A stretch of DNA of 64,000 nucleotides from Thiohalorhabdus sp. Cl-TMA (GTDB lineage: Bacteria > Pseudomonadota > Gammaproteobacteria > Thiohalorhabdales > Thiohalorhabdaceae): contig NZ_JBGUAW010000007.1 of the NCBI RefSeq assembly GCF_041821045.1, positions 224,479-288,478 of the forward strand, in the 5' to 3' direction. A model generated the notes under the pieces. It was not told the origin of the DNA, searched no databases, and worked only from the letters and a program-made list of their open reading frames with translations. Of the stretch, positions 36,279-45,146 are shown piece after piece (position 1 is the stretch's first letter; each line of letters opens with the position of its first letter). The translations under genes were made by a program, and so were the position numbers.

Positions 36279-36908
36279 ATGTCGGAGGCGGGATCGAACG
36301 GCGGCACCGGCGACAGCGGAACCCTGCGGATCCGCGACAGGATTCCGGTGGAGGTACGGCCTCTCGGCCCGGAATGGATCGCCGAGGCGGAATCGGGCCG
36401 GCTGGGTCCGGAGCTCTCCGACCGGCCGGAGGGGGACAACCGCCGCTACGCCAGCGTCGACGAGCTACTGGGCTCCTACGCGAAGGGCCAGGGCCTGGAC
36501 GGACCGCTGGCGGAAGCCCTGCGGCTCCTGGACGCCAAGATGAGCTACCTGATCACCCTGCTGGAAGAGCGCGTCCCCGAAACGAACCAAGACCTGCCCC
36601 CCGCGCGCTCCGTGGAGCTGGGCCTGGACGGAATGCGCGTCGATCTGCCGGAATCGGTCCCGCTTCCGGAGCGGGGAGGCTGGGTCTGGATTCGCGCCTA
36701 CTTCCCCGGACGGCCCCGCATCGGCTTCCAGACCCCGGCGCGGGTCCGGACGGTGGACCACCCCGGGGACGGGGATGCGGAAGCCGCCCTCCGGGCGGAT
36801 CTGGCATTCGCCAACATCACGGAGAACGAGGAACGGGCATTGAGCGGCTACATTTTCCGGCGTCATCGGGAGGAGGTACGACGCCGCCGGGAGCGCGGCT
36901 CGGGCTAG
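36279..36908 (+). CDS. PilZ-type (c-di-GMP-binding-like) protein
   Basis: 209 residues, cytoplasmic. N-terminus RIRDRIPVEVRPLGPEW and a helical middle (LLDAKMSYLITLLEERV) are typical of the long PilZ-domain proteins of gammaproteobacteria. The C-terminal barrel has VELGLDGMRVDLPESV and ends with the hallmark helix SGYIFRRHREEVRRRRE. The usual D/NxSxxG ligand motif is replaced by ELGLDG, so c-di-GMP binding may be altered or lost. Divergent from fleQ, which suggests a motility switch. ATG at 36279 preceded by GGGAG. Confidence 0.72.
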   Translation: MSEAGSNGGTGDSGTLRIRDRIPVEVRPLGPEWIAEAESGRLGPELSDRPEGDNRRYASVDELLGSYAKGQGLDGPLAEALRLLDAKMSYLITLLEERVPETNQDLPPARSVELGLDGMRVDLPESVPLPERGGWVWIRAYFPGRPRIGFQTPARVRTVDHPGDGDAEAALRADLAFANITENEERALSGYIFRRHREEVRRRRERGSG

Positions 36909-36915
36909 CCGCGCC

Positions 36916-37350
36916 TCAGGTCCCGCCCTGCTCGCGCTCCATGCGGCCCAGGTAGAAGTTCACCGCGCTGCGCAGCCCCCGCAGCCACTCCTTTTCCTCG
37001 CCCATGGACTGTCCCTCCAGGCGGGCCAGGGCCTCATCGGCCCCCCGCAGCTCGGAAACCTCCGGGGAGCGGCCGTGCGCGAAGTCGGCGGACAGGCTGG
37101 ACACCAGATCCATGGCCTGCTGGACACGGCCCTCGCTCTGCACCGCCTGGTGCCGGAGCATGCCCACCAGCTCGGCCGGACTGGTTCCCGCGCCGCCAGG
37201 CGCCTTGCTCGCCCCCGCACCGCCGCCGGTCTGGGCACGGGCCTTGTCGAGGGCCGCCGAAAAGGCCGATTCATCGGCGACCTTGTTCTGCTTCTGGTTC
37301 CCGTTCCCGGGCATGGCCTGATTCAGGCTCTTGGAGGGATCGATCTCCAT
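36916..37350 (-). CDS. Unknown protein with sigma-54-like promoter, likely flagellar regulon
   Basis: 144 residues. N-terminal third is disordered and polar (NQAMPGNGNQKQNKVADESA) and Gly/Ala-rich, followed by three predicted helices (GMLRHQAVQSEGRVQQAMDL; EKEWLRGLRSAVNFYLGRM). No signal peptide, no membrane segment, no recognised domain. Composition resembles small flagellar export substrates or chaperones. It converges with the PilZ gene (7-base gap) and has a FleQ-type sigma-54 promoter 37 bases upstream. Confidence 0.6.
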   Translation of the reverse strand: MEIDPSKSLNQAMPGNGNQKQNKVADESAFSAALDKARAQTGGGAGASKAPGGAGTSPAELVGMLRHQAVQSEGRVQQAMDLVSSLSADFAHGRSPEVSELRGADEALARLEGQSMGEEKEWLRGLRSAVNFYLGRMEREQGGT

Positions 37351-37386
37351 AGCCTCTATCTCCGTAATCCGCGTTTGCCCATTCTT

Positions 37387-37402
37387 AGCACAAACCGTAC
37401 CA
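37387..37402 (-). promoter_or_regulatory. Sigma-54-like promoter before the unknown gene
   Basis: Minus strand: TGGTAC, GGTTT, GTGCT, against TGGCAC-N5-TTGCW; 9 of 11 core bases match with exact -24/-12 spacing. Predicted start about 25 bases before the ATG at 37350. Confidence 0.52.
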
Positions 37403-37475
37403 ATTCAGCCCCCACGCCGCTTCCGGCCGCTCCGGGACGCGGCCACCCGTGGAAGGGGAAAAATTTGCCGGGCCT

Positions 37476-37503
37476 TTTGACCCGCCGGGCACCCGCCTAT
37501 ACT
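37476..37503 (+). promoter_or_regulatory. Possible sigma-70 promoter of the Nudix gene
   Basis: TTTGAC, 16 bases, TATACT, about 40 bases before the ATG at 37544. Confidence 0.45.
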
Positions 37504-37543
37504 GGGCCTTCCAGCCACCCAACCCCGGGGAGGAGCCGGAAGG

Positions 37544-37957
37544 ATGTCGGAACCCTACAGCACCTCGGACATCATTATCCATACCCCCGATGACCGTGTC
37601 CTCCTCGTGGAGCGGGCCAACCCGCCGTACGGCTGGGCCCTTCCCGGCGGGTTCGTAGACCCCGGGGAACGGCTGGACGCCTCGGCGCGCCGCGAGGCGG
37701 CCGAAGAGACCGGGCTGGAGCTGGCCGATCTGTACCAGTTCGCCACCTACTCGGCACCGGAGCGGGACCCCCGCGGCCATACCATCTCCACCGTCTACGT
37801 GGCCCGTCCCGTGGGCGAGGCCCGCGCCGCCAGCGACGCGGCCCATCTGGACTGGTTCCCCCTGAATGGCTTGCCGGAGACCGCCTTCGATCACGGCACC
37901 ATCCTAGCCGACTACCGGCGCTTCCTGGAGACGGGGGAGCGACCAGCGCTGCCGTGA
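37544..37957 (+). CDS. Nudix hydrolase
   Basis: 137 residues, single domain. The Nudix box is complete (GFVDPGERLDASARREAAEE then TGL: G-x5-E-x7-REUxEExGU), giving the metal site for pyrophosphohydrolysis of nucleoside-diphosphate derivatives. The substrate cannot be assigned; the short length and PYGWALPGGFVDPGE resemble ADP-ribose or 8-oxo-dGTP-type family members. Stands alone, with its own promoter-like element. Confidence 0.88.
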   Translation: MSEPYSTSDIIIHTPDDRVLLVERANPPYGWALPGGFVDPGERLDASARREAAEETGLELADLYQFATYSAPERDPRGHTISTVYVARPVGEARAASDAAHLDWFPLNGLPETAFDHGTILADYRRFLETGERPALP

Positions 37958-38126
37958 GGGGTAAACGGTCCAGGCTCCCAAAAGACGCATCCGACCGGCC
38001 GGGAAGCGGGCCAAGGCCGCCGAGCGACCGCGGGGCGGAACCCGGAGGACAGGACCCCCTTGGACCGGGACCTTGCTCCGTATCCCGGGCCCCGACGGCC
38101 GCAGCGCGGAGTACGGTGGCGCCGCC

Positions 38127-38981
38127 CTAAAAACCGCCGCCCAGCTCCTCCTGGAGCTCCAGGTAGACGTTGTAGGCATTGCTGCGGTGGGTGGCCTCGA
38201 AGGCGGGCAGGCCCCGGTACTGCGACCAGTCCGCGTCGGCGTACGCCTGCTCGAAGGGGCGCAGGTTGCGCACCGCTTCCCCCATGCGTTCGCGGAGCCC
38301 GGTGATGTAGCCGCGCATGAAGCGGATGGCCCCGGAGGTGTCCTTGCTTGCGGCGCCGTGGCCGGGAATGATGATCCGGGGGGCGGGCCCCACGTGGAGG
38401 AGCTCCAGACGCCGGCCACCCATGTCAAAGGTTTGGCGCTCGGCAAAGGTCCGGTCGGGGGGAGCCAGGCGGGTCGCCTCGTCCACCCACGGGAACAGCG
38501 CCTGCCGGCGCTGCTCCAGCCGGCGGCGGGCGCCGCGGCTGTCCACGTAGCCGGCGGCATCCTCCTGGGCCCAGATGACGGCGTCGGTGTGGTCCTTGAA
38601 TACCTGGAGCCCGTAAATATGGTCGGCATGGTAATGCCCGGCGATCACCCGCGTCACCGGTTGATCCGTGACCGTCCGGATCTTCTGCAGGAGCTTCCAG
38701 GCCAGCGAGGGGGTTCCGAGGGCATCGTAGACCACCACGCCCCGGCTGGTGACCACGAACCCGGCATTGGACATGAAGCCCTGGTTCCCGGCGTCCGGGA
38801 CGCCGCTGCGCCCGACCACGTAATAGACGCCCTCCGCCGCCTCGTGCAGCTTCATGGGGATATCCGCGCGGGCGTAGGGAACCTGCTTCCAGGAAACCGC
38901 CTGCGCGGCCGAGGGACCGGCCAGCAGGGCAAGAAGCGCCAGCGGAGCGATCCACCGAATGCGCTGGCTTCGCCGCGTCAT
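38127..38981 (-). CDS. Exported MBL-fold protein, apparently internally deleted
   Basis: 284 residues with a clear signal peptide (IRWIAPLALLALLAGPSAAQA, in part). Metallo-beta-lactamase fold with the HYHADH metal motif (116-121), as in periplasmic 'quinoprotein relay' MBL proteins. Between HVGPA (196-200) and PRIIIPGHG (201-209) the family normally has about 40-45 residues carrying the remaining His and the AGD-type Asp ligands; here they are directly fused in frame. The enzyme probably has an incomplete metal site. Start at ATG 38981. The junction lies near 38380-38395 in a G/C-rich run. Confidence 0.78.
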   Translation of the reverse strand: MTRRSQRIRWIAPLALLALLAGPSAAQAVSWKQVPYARADIPMKLHEAAEGVYYVVGRSGVPDAGNQGFMSNAGFVVTSRGVVVYDALGTPSLAWKLLQKIRTVTDQPVTRVIAGHYHADHIYGLQVFKDHTDAVIWAQEDAAGYVDSRGARRRLEQRRQALFPWVDEATRLAPPDRTFAERQTFDMGGRRLELLHVGPAPRIIIPGHGAASKDTSGAIRFMRGYITGLRERMGEAVRNLRPFEQAYADADWSQYRGLPAFEATHRSNAYNVYLELQEELGGGF

Positions 38982-39045
38982 CAGGACCTCCCGGGTCTTG
39001 CGCGTCAAGGCCGCAGCCACTTGTCCACCAAGGAAAAATAGCACG

Positions 39046-39723
39046 ATGCAGGAACCATCCGAGACCCCGCTCGAGCACCTCGACCTCGCCCCCGAGCAGG
39101 GCCCCGCAAGGGCGGCCGTAATCTGGCTGCACGGCCTGGGCGCGGACGGCCACGATTTCGCTCCGCTCTTCCGGGGTATCGGCAATCGCCTGCCCGGGGT
39201 CCGCGTGCTGCTGCCGCATGCCCCGGAGCAGCCGGTCACCATCAACGGTGGCATGCGCATGCGCGCCTGGTATGACGTGGTGAATCCGGACCTGACGGTG
39301 GAACCGGACCTGGCGGGAATCCACCGGTCGGCCCGAGCAGTCGAGCGCCTGGTGGAGATGCTGGAGTCGGCGGGCATCCCCGCCGAGCGGACGGTGATCG
39401 GGGGCTTCTCCCAGGGCGCGCTGGTGGCCCTCTGGACAGGACTCGGTCTGTCCCGGTCCCTGGCCGGGATCGCCGGCCTGTCCGGCTACCTGCCCGCGGA
39501 ACCGCCGCTGGCCGAAGTCCAGAAGGAGACTCCGATCTTCCTCGGCCACGGACGCCATGACGGCATCGTGCCCTTTCCGGAGGGCGAGGCGGCGCGCGAC
39601 CGTCTGCGCGCCCTGGGCTGCCGCGAGCCGGTCTGGCACCCCTATTCCATTGACCACGGGGTGAACGCCGACGAGGCGGATGATCTGCTCGCATGGGTCG
39701 GGGCGGTGCTGCGGGGGCAATGA
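39046..39723 (+). CDS. Carboxylesterase/phospholipase family hydrolase
   Basis: 225 residues, alpha/beta-hydrolase of the EstB/acyl-protein-thioesterase family. Nucleophile elbow GGFSQGA, oxyanion-type HGLGADGHDF, catalytic Asp in GRHDGIVPF and His in SIDHGVN. No signal peptide when started at ATG 39046 (AAGGAA upstream), so cytoplasmic. Divergent from the MBL gene (64-base gap) and convergent with the DUF2063 gene. Confidence 0.88.
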   Translation: MQEPSETPLEHLDLAPEQGPARAAVIWLHGLGADGHDFAPLFRGIGNRLPGVRVLLPHAPEQPVTINGGMRMRAWYDVVNPDLTVEPDLAGIHRSARAVERLVEMLESAGIPAERTVIGGFSQGALVALWTGLGLSRSLAGIAGLSGYLPAEPPLAEVQKETPIFLGHGRHDGIVPFPEGEAARDRLRALGCREPVWHPYSIDHGVNADEADDLLAWVGAVLRGQ

Positions 39724-39755
39724 GGCCGCCCCCCGGAAGCGGGAGCTCGGGCCGA

Positions 39756-40565
39756 TCAGGATCCGGTCTGCGGCCCCGCCGGCGGGGCCGTGCCCAGGAG
39801 CACATCCCGGTCCCGCAGATCGGCCAGGATATCGGCGCCGGCGGCCACCACCCGCTCGGGGTCGTGGTGGCCGATCTCCCCGGCGACCCGGCGCAGCAGC
39901 TCGGCGCCCGGGGCCGGGTCCTCGGTGATCAGCTCCAGGAGCCGGGCCGTCACCGGATTGATCTCCAGGAAGCCCATGGCGTCCACCCGGTCGCGATAGA
40001 CCACCAGGCAGGTGGGCTGCTCGGGCGGCTCTTCCGGGAGGAAGCCGGGGCCGATCCGGTGCACCGGGAACCGATACTGCAACGTCCAGGCGAGCGGGGA
40101 GCGCACGGGAAGGCCCGTCAGCAGGTCCCCTTCCGGATCGGCGGACACCTCGCCGGGCTCCTCCTCGGCCACGGAAAGCGCCAGCTCCACCCACTCGTAG
40201 TGGGCCAGCTCCAGCAGAAAGGGCGGATCCCCGGACCTATCACCGCGCGCCCCGGCCAGGTAGGCCAGGAATTCCTCGCCCACCCGCAGGAAGTACGGGG
40301 TCTCGGCGTGGTGCTCGGCGAGGAAGTCCGCCACCAGGTCCAGCCAGACCTCCTCCCCCAGCGACCGGCGCAGCACGGGGAAGTTGGAAGACAGCAGCCC
40401 CTTGAGGTTATTGAAGACCAGCCGCCGGTAGACGCGCCGGCCCCGGTCGTCCAGATCCTCCGGAGGCGGGGCTTCCGCCGGATTCCGGAGGTAGGCGGCC
40501 AGGGCCTCCTGCTGGGCGCGCAGGGTGGCCGGCGGCTCCGGCTCCCGGGAATCCCGCCCGCTCAT
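39756..40565 (-). CDS. DUF2063 protein, bufferin/HvfC-type partner
   Basis: 269 residues. N-terminal DUF2063 domain ([35 protein letters not shown]) and a C-terminal helical domain ([23 protein letters not shown]). The ATG overlaps the DUF692 stop (ATGA). In the HvfABC and BufABC systems the C protein recruits the precursor to the DUF692 enzyme and is required for modification. The same role is inferred from gene order. Confidence 0.85.
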   Translation of the reverse strand: MSGRDSREPEPPATLRAQQEALAAYLRNPAEAPPPEDLDDRGRRVYRRLVFNNLKGLLSSNFPVLRRSLGEEVWLDLVADFLAEHHAETPYFLRVGEEFLAYLAGARGDRSGDPPFLLELAHYEWVELALSVAEEEPGEVSADPEGDLLTGLPVRSPLAWTLQYRFPVHRIGPGFLPEEPPEQPTCLVVYRDRVDAMGFLEINPVTARLLELITEDPAPGAELLRRVAGEIGHHDPERVVAAGADILADLRDRDVLLGTAPPAGPQTGS

Positions 40566-41425
40566 GCCCGGACCTCCTCGAGCCGCGCCTGACTGCGGCG
40601 GATGGCGGCGACCTCCGCCAGCAGATCGTCCAGGGGCGGGATCTCGGTGTCGCGCTCGAGAAGCGTGGGCAGGGGGCCGAAGCGGCCATAGGCGGATTCC
40701 AGCAGCCGCCACACCGGATCGATCACCGGCGCCCCGTGGGTATCGATGACCAGATCCGGGGCCTCCTGCCGATGCCCGGCGATATGGAAGTAGGCTACCC
40801 GGTCCCCGGGCAGCGCCGCCAGGTAGGACTCGGCGTCGTAGCCGTGGTTGACGCTGTTCACGTAGACGTTGTTCACGTCCAGCAGCAGCTCGCAGTCCGC
40901 CTCCTCCGCGACGGCGGAGACGAAGGCCGCCTCGTCCATGGCCCGCCCCGGCGCCGCGTAGTAGGAGACGTTCTCCAGCGCCATCCGCCGTCCCAGATGC
41001 TCCTGCACCCGCCGCACCCGGCCGGCGACGTAATGCACGGCCTCCTCCGTGAAAGGCAGCGGCAGCAGGTCGTAGAGCTGGCCGTCGTCGGCGCAGTAGG
41101 AGAGATGCTCGCTGTAGACCGCCACCCCGTTGTCGTCGAGGAAGGCCTTGAGGGCATCCAGGTGGTCCGCATCCAGGGGGGCGGGGCCGCCGATATTCAG
41201 GGACAGGCCGTGAGCCGCCAGCGGCCGGCCCTCGATGACCCGCCGGAAGGAACGGCCCTGGGCACCGCCCACGCCGATCCAGTTCTCCGGAGTCACTTCC
41301 AGGAAGTCCAGCGCGGCGTCGGGCCGTTCGAGAAGGGGGCCGAGCAGGGCCCGGCGCACGCCGAGCCCCGCTCCGCGGATACCCGTTCCGGAGGCCGGGT
41401 CAGCTACTGGCGCACTTGCCTTCAC
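40562..41425 (-). CDS. DUF692 multinuclear iron enzyme, bufferin/HvfB-type
   Basis: 287 residues from a GTG at 41425 that overlaps the end of the precursor gene. TIM-barrel DUF692 with metal-ligand-bearing segments [37 protein letters not shown] and [11 protein letters not shown], the pattern of MbnB/HvfB. Known members use two or three irons and O2 to turn Cys of EGKCG-type motifs into oxazolone/thioamide or thiooxazole copper ligands. The start is uncertain; a longer frame would begin inside the precursor gene. Confidence 0.87.
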   Translation of the reverse strand: MKASAPVADPASGTGIRGAGLGVRRALLGPLLERPDAALDFLEVTPENWIGVGGAQGRSFRRVIEGRPLAAHGLSLNIGGPAPLDADHLDALKAFLDDNGVAVYSEHLSYCADDGQLYDLLPLPFTEEAVHYVAGRVRRVQEHLGRRMALENVSYYAAPGRAMDEAAFVSAVAEEADCELLLDVNNVYVNSVNHGYDAESYLAALPGDRVAYFHIAGHRQEAPDLVIDTHGAPVIDPVWRLLESAYGRFGPLPTLLERDTEIPPLDDLLAEVAAIRRSQARLEEVRA

Positions 41426-41738
41426 CGCATTTCCCCTCACCGCCCTTCTTCTTGGCGGCTTCCTTGTCGCCGGCGTGCCCGGACTCGGCCGAGCCACCGT
41501 CGTCCATGCCGCCGCACTTGCCCTCCTTGCCCTTCTTCTCGTCGGAGGCCCCGCCGCCGCATTTTCCTTCCGCGTGGCTGTCGGCGACCATGTAGCCGCT
41601 GCTCAGCTCGGCGACCCGGAACGGGTCGGCCTCGTCCGCCTGCGCACTCACGGCGCCCAGGGCCAGACCGCCGGCCATGGTGGCTCCGAGCATGTATCCA
41701 GCCGGTCCGCCGCGCGGATGCCGCTTGCTATCCGTCAT
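41400..41738 (-). CDS. Bufferin/HvfA-type Cys-rich RiPP precursor
   Basis: 112 residues, strong ribosome site (AAGGAGG). N-terminal signal peptide ([20 protein letters not shown], cleavage after about 34). The mature part is Gly/Lys/Glu-rich with four EGKC motifs at about 57-60, 72-75, 101-104 and 106-109, the last two adjacent. These Cys residues are the modification sites in HvfA and BufA2. Likely periplasmic copper chelator. First gene of a three-gene operon; no DoxX-like fourth gene is seen. Confidence 0.88.
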   Translation of the reverse strand: MTDSKRHPRGGPAGYMLGATMAGGLALGAVSAQADEADPFRVAELSSGYMVADSHAEGKCGGGASDEKKGKEGKCGGMDDGGSAESGHAGDKEAAKKKGGEGKCGEGKCASS

Positions 41739-41927
41739 GATTTCCTCCTTCCCGATGGGATGGTGATGCTGCGGTAACGGATCCGTTCTCTATACGAACG
41801 GGGTCCGCCCCCGGATTCAGACCGACGGGCACGCGGAACCTTCCGATGGTGTCCAGCCTCGATCCCGGGGGCCTTTCCGCGCAGCAGTACAGGATATGTC
41901 CGACCTTTGACAAGCATCCGGGTCCAC

Positions 41928-44318
41928 CTATCCGCCGTGTCCTTTCAGATACTTGGCGGTCACCGCCAGGGCGTCCGGGTTCACCGAGATGGTATCGATG
42001 CCCTGCTCCACCAGGAACTGCGCGAACTCTGGATAGTCGCTCGGCGCCTGGCCGCAGATGCCGATCTTGCGGCCCCTGCCCTTCACCTTGTGGATGGCGT
42101 CGGCGATGAATCGCTTCACCGCCTCGTCGCGCTCGTCGAACAGCGGCGACACCAGGGCCGAGTTGCGGTCCACGCCGAGGGTGAGCTGCGTCAAGTCATT
42201 GGAGCCGATGGAGAAGCCGTCGAAGACATCGGCGAACTCCTCGGCCAGGATCACGTTGGTGGGCAGCTCGCACATGATGTAGACCTCGAGGCCGTCGGCG
42301 CCCTGCTCGAGGCCGTTGGCGGCCAGCTCTCCCAGCACCTTCTCGCCTTCCTCCACCGTACGGCAGAAGGGCACCATGACCTTCATGTTAGTGAGCCCCA
42401 GCGCATCCCGTGCACGCCGGATGGCCTCGCATTCCATGGCGAAGCCCTCGCGGTAGGCGTCCGAATAATACCGCGAGGCGCCGCGGAAGCCGATCATGGG
42501 GTTCTCTTCCTCGGGCTCGAAGTACCTACCGCCGATGAGATTGGCGTACTCGCTGGATTTGAAGTCGGAGAGCCGCACGATCACGTCCTTGGGCCAGAAG
42601 CTCGCGGCGATGGTGGCCAATCCCTCGGACAGGGTACGCACGAAGAACTCGTGATTGTCGGCGAAGCCCTCCGTGCGCCGACGGATCTCGGCGCGGTCCT
42701 GGTTGCTGGTCCGGTTGGGGTTGAGCAGGGCCATGGGATGGACGGCGATCTCGTTGTTGATGACGAACTCCATGCGGGCAAGGCCCACCCCATGATTGGG
42801 GACTTGCGCGAAAGTGAACGCCCGCTCAGGATTCGCTACGTTCATCATCAGCCCCACCGATTCCGGCAGGGCATCCTCGCCGATCTGCAGCTCCTCCACC
42901 GAATAATCCAGCTCGCCCTTGTAGATGTAGCCGGTATCCCCCTCGGCACAGGACAGGGTCACCCTCTGGTCCGGGTCGAGCACGTCGGTGGCGTTGCCGG
43001 CCCCCACCACCGCGGGGATCCCCAGCTCCCGGGAGACGATGGCCGCATGGCTGGTTCGGCCGCCCCGGTTGGTGATGATGCCGGCGGCCTGCTTCATGAT
43101 CGGCTCCCAGTCGGGGTCGGTCATGTCGGTGACCAGGATATCCCCGGTCTCGAACTGGCGGAGCGCCTTCGGCGTCTCCACCACCCGCACCGGCCCGCTG
43201 GCGATGGCGGCGCCGACGCTGCGGCCGGTGGCCAGGACCTCCCCGGCCTCGTTCAGGCGGTAGGTCCGCAGGAGCTCGGGCTTCTTGCCGGCGTGCACCG
43301 TCTCCGGGCGGGCCTGGAGCATGAACAGCTCGCCGGTGTCCTGGTCCCGGGCCCACTCCATGTCCATGGGGGTGGGCTTGCCGTGCACCTGGGAATAGTG
43401 CTTCTCCACCGCCACCGCCCAGCGGGCCAGCGTCAGGGCCTCGCCGTCGGACAGCACGAACCGCTTGCGCTCCTTTTCCGGCACGCGGACGTTGCGCGGA
43501 TTGCCGTTCTCGCCGTAGACCATGCGCAGGGCCTTGTCGCCCAGCTTGCGCCGGATCAGGGCGGGCTTGCCCTGCTCCAGGAGCGGTTTGAAGACGTAGT
43601 ACTCGTCGGGATTCACCGCCCCCTGCACCACGTTCTCGCCGAGGCCGTAGGCGGCGGTGATGAATACCGCGTCCTCGAAGCCCGATTCGGTGTCGATGGA
43701 GAACATCACGCCGGCCGCGCCCCGGTCGGCGTAGACCATCTCCTGGATACCCACGGACAGCGCCACGTCCAGGTGATCGAAGCCGCGCTTGGTGCGGTAG
43801 GAGATGGCGCGGTCGGTGAACAGCGAGGCGAAGCACTTGTGCACGGCACGCACCAGGTTGTCGGCACCGTGGACATGCAGATAGGTCTCCTGCTGACCGG
43901 CGAAGCTGGCGTCCGGCAAGTCCTCCGCGGTGGCCGAGGAGCGCACCGCCACAGCCATCTCCGGCTTGCCGCGATCCGAGCACATGCGCTCATAGGCATC
44001 CCGGATCTCCCGCTCCAGCTCCGCGGGCATTTCCGCGTTGAGGATCCAGCCGCGGGCCCGCTCCCCCGCGAAGGCGAGATCGGCCCGGTTGGAGATATCC
44101 AGATCCCGGAACAGCTCGCGTAGCGGCTCCCGCAGCTCCGCCCCGTCAATGAGGGCGCGGTAGCTCTTAGCGGTAACCGCGAAGCCCCCTGGAACCCGCA
44201 CTCCCGCCTCCGCCAGGTTGCGGGTGATTTCCCCGAGGGAGGCGTTCTTGCCCCCCACCTGGGATACCATGTCCATGCTCAGATCCTGGAACCAGATGAT
44301 GTAGGGGGGTTCTTCCAT
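41928..44318 (-). CDS. ppsA: Phosphoenolpyruvate synthase
   Basis: Converts pyruvate + ATP + water to PEP + AMP + phosphate (gluconeogenesis). 796 residues, normal length. N-terminal ATP-binding part begins IIWFQDLSMDMVSQVGGKNA. The phosphohistidine swivel domain has GGRTSHAAIV (His at about 420). The C-terminal PEP/pyruvate barrel contains GFSIGSNDLTQLTLGVDRNS with the active-site Cys region KIGICGQAPSDYPE. Divergent from yqgE. Confidence 0.97.
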   Translation of the reverse strand: MEEPPYIIWFQDLSMDMVSQVGGKNASLGEITRNLAEAGVRVPGGFAVTAKSYRALIDGAELREPLRELFRDLDISNRADLAFAGERARGWILNAEMPAELEREIRDAYERMCSDRGKPEMAVAVRSSATAEDLPDASFAGQQETYLHVHGADNLVRAVHKCFASLFTDRAISYRTKRGFDHLDVALSVGIQEMVYADRGAAGVMFSIDTESGFEDAVFITAAYGLGENVVQGAVNPDEYYVFKPLLEQGKPALIRRKLGDKALRMVYGENGNPRNVRVPEKERKRFVLSDGEALTLARWAVAVEKHYSQVHGKPTPMDMEWARDQDTGELFMLQARPETVHAGKKPELLRTYRLNEAGEVLATGRSVGAAIASGPVRVVETPKALRQFETGDILVTDMTDPDWEPIMKQAAGIITNRGGRTSHAAIVSRELGIPAVVGAGNATDVLDPDQRVTLSCAEGDTGYIYKGELDYSVEELQIGEDALPESVGLMMNVANPERAFTFAQVPNHGVGLARMEFVINNEIAVHPMALLNPNRTSNQDRAEIRRRTEGFADNHEFFVRTLSEGLATIAASFWPKDVIVRLSDFKSSEYANLIGGRYFEPEEENPMIGFRGASRYYSDAYREGFAMECEAIRRARDALGLTNMKVMVPFCRTVEEGEKVLGELAANGLEQGADGLEVYIMCELPTNVILAEEFADVFDGFSIGSNDLTQLTLGVDRNSALVSPLFDERDEAVKRFIADAIHKVKGRGRKIGICGQAPSDYPEFAQFLVEQGIDTISVNPDALAVTAKYLKGHGG

Positions 44319-44522
44319 TGCGCGTCTCCATCATCGCTCGGGATTCACGCCTCGTCTCCGAGGCCGGATCGGAACGGCATCGGGTCCATCCTCGTCTTCA
44401 CCGAGGCCGGTCCGCTATACTGTGGGCATCGGCCGCCCGGAGCGGCGCGATACGCCCCGAATCCAGTGTGACCCGGAACATCGCCCCGGGGAAGCGGCTT
44501 GGGCCAGCGCGGGAACCGCACC

Positions 44523-45083
44523 ATGAATAGCACTGATCTGACCGGATATCTGCTCATTGCCCTGCCCACGCTTCAGGACTCGAACTTCGAGCACAGCGTG
44601 GTGTATCTGTGCAGCCACGGGGACGAGGGGGCCATGGGCGTCATCCTCAATCATCCCTCCACCGTGACGCTCGGGCAGGTCCTGGACCAGTTGGAGATCA
44701 CCACGACGGACCTGAGTGTTCAGGAGGAGCCCGTGTTCTCGGGGGGACCGGTCCAGCCCGAGCAGGGCTTCGTGCTGCACTCCGCCGACCGCATGTGGGA
44801 CCAGAGCATGCCGGTGAACGACTTCAGCGCCCTGACCAGCTCCCGGGACATCCTGGAGGCCATCGCCGGAGGCCAGGGTCCGGGACGCCACCGGCTCATG
44901 CTCGGCTATGCGGGCTGGGGCCCGGGACAGCTCGAATCGGAGCTGCAGCAGGACGCCTGGCTCACCGCACCGGCCACGCCCGAGCTGCTGTTCGAGACCC
45001 CCTTCACGGACCTGCGCGAGGCCGCCGCCCGCTCCCTGGGAATCGACATGAGCCTGCTGGTGCAGCACAGCGGACATGCGTAA
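44523..45083 (+). CDS. yqgE: YqgE/AlgH family protein (UPF0301)
   Basis: 186 residues, start at ATG 44523. Conserved segments: LLIALPTLQDSNFEHSVVYL, GAMGVILNHP, PVFSGGPVQPEQGFVLHS and GYAGWGPGQLESEL. Function in the family is unclear (AlgH in Pseudomonas affects alginate regulation). Located just before pyrB, as in many gammaproteobacteria, although ruvX and pyrR, which often lie between, are absent. Confidence 0.93.
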   Translation: MNSTDLTGYLLIALPTLQDSNFEHSVVYLCSHGDEGAMGVILNHPSTVTLGQVLDQLEITTTDLSVQEEPVFSGGPVQPEQGFVLHSADRMWDQSMPVNDFSALTSSRDILEAIAGGQGPGRHRLMLGYAGWGPGQLESELQQDAWLTAPATPELLFETPFTDLREAAARSLGIDMSLLVQHSGHA

Positions 45084-45146
45084 GATTGCGGGCCGGCACC
45101 GGCCGCCCGACCGCAAGCAATCATTCCCGCAAGGTGTGACGCATCC

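Noticed and set aside
41907..44123. Plus-strand open frame of 738 codons opposite ppsA
   Set aside because: Antisense shadow; ppsA motifs on the minus strand are complete.
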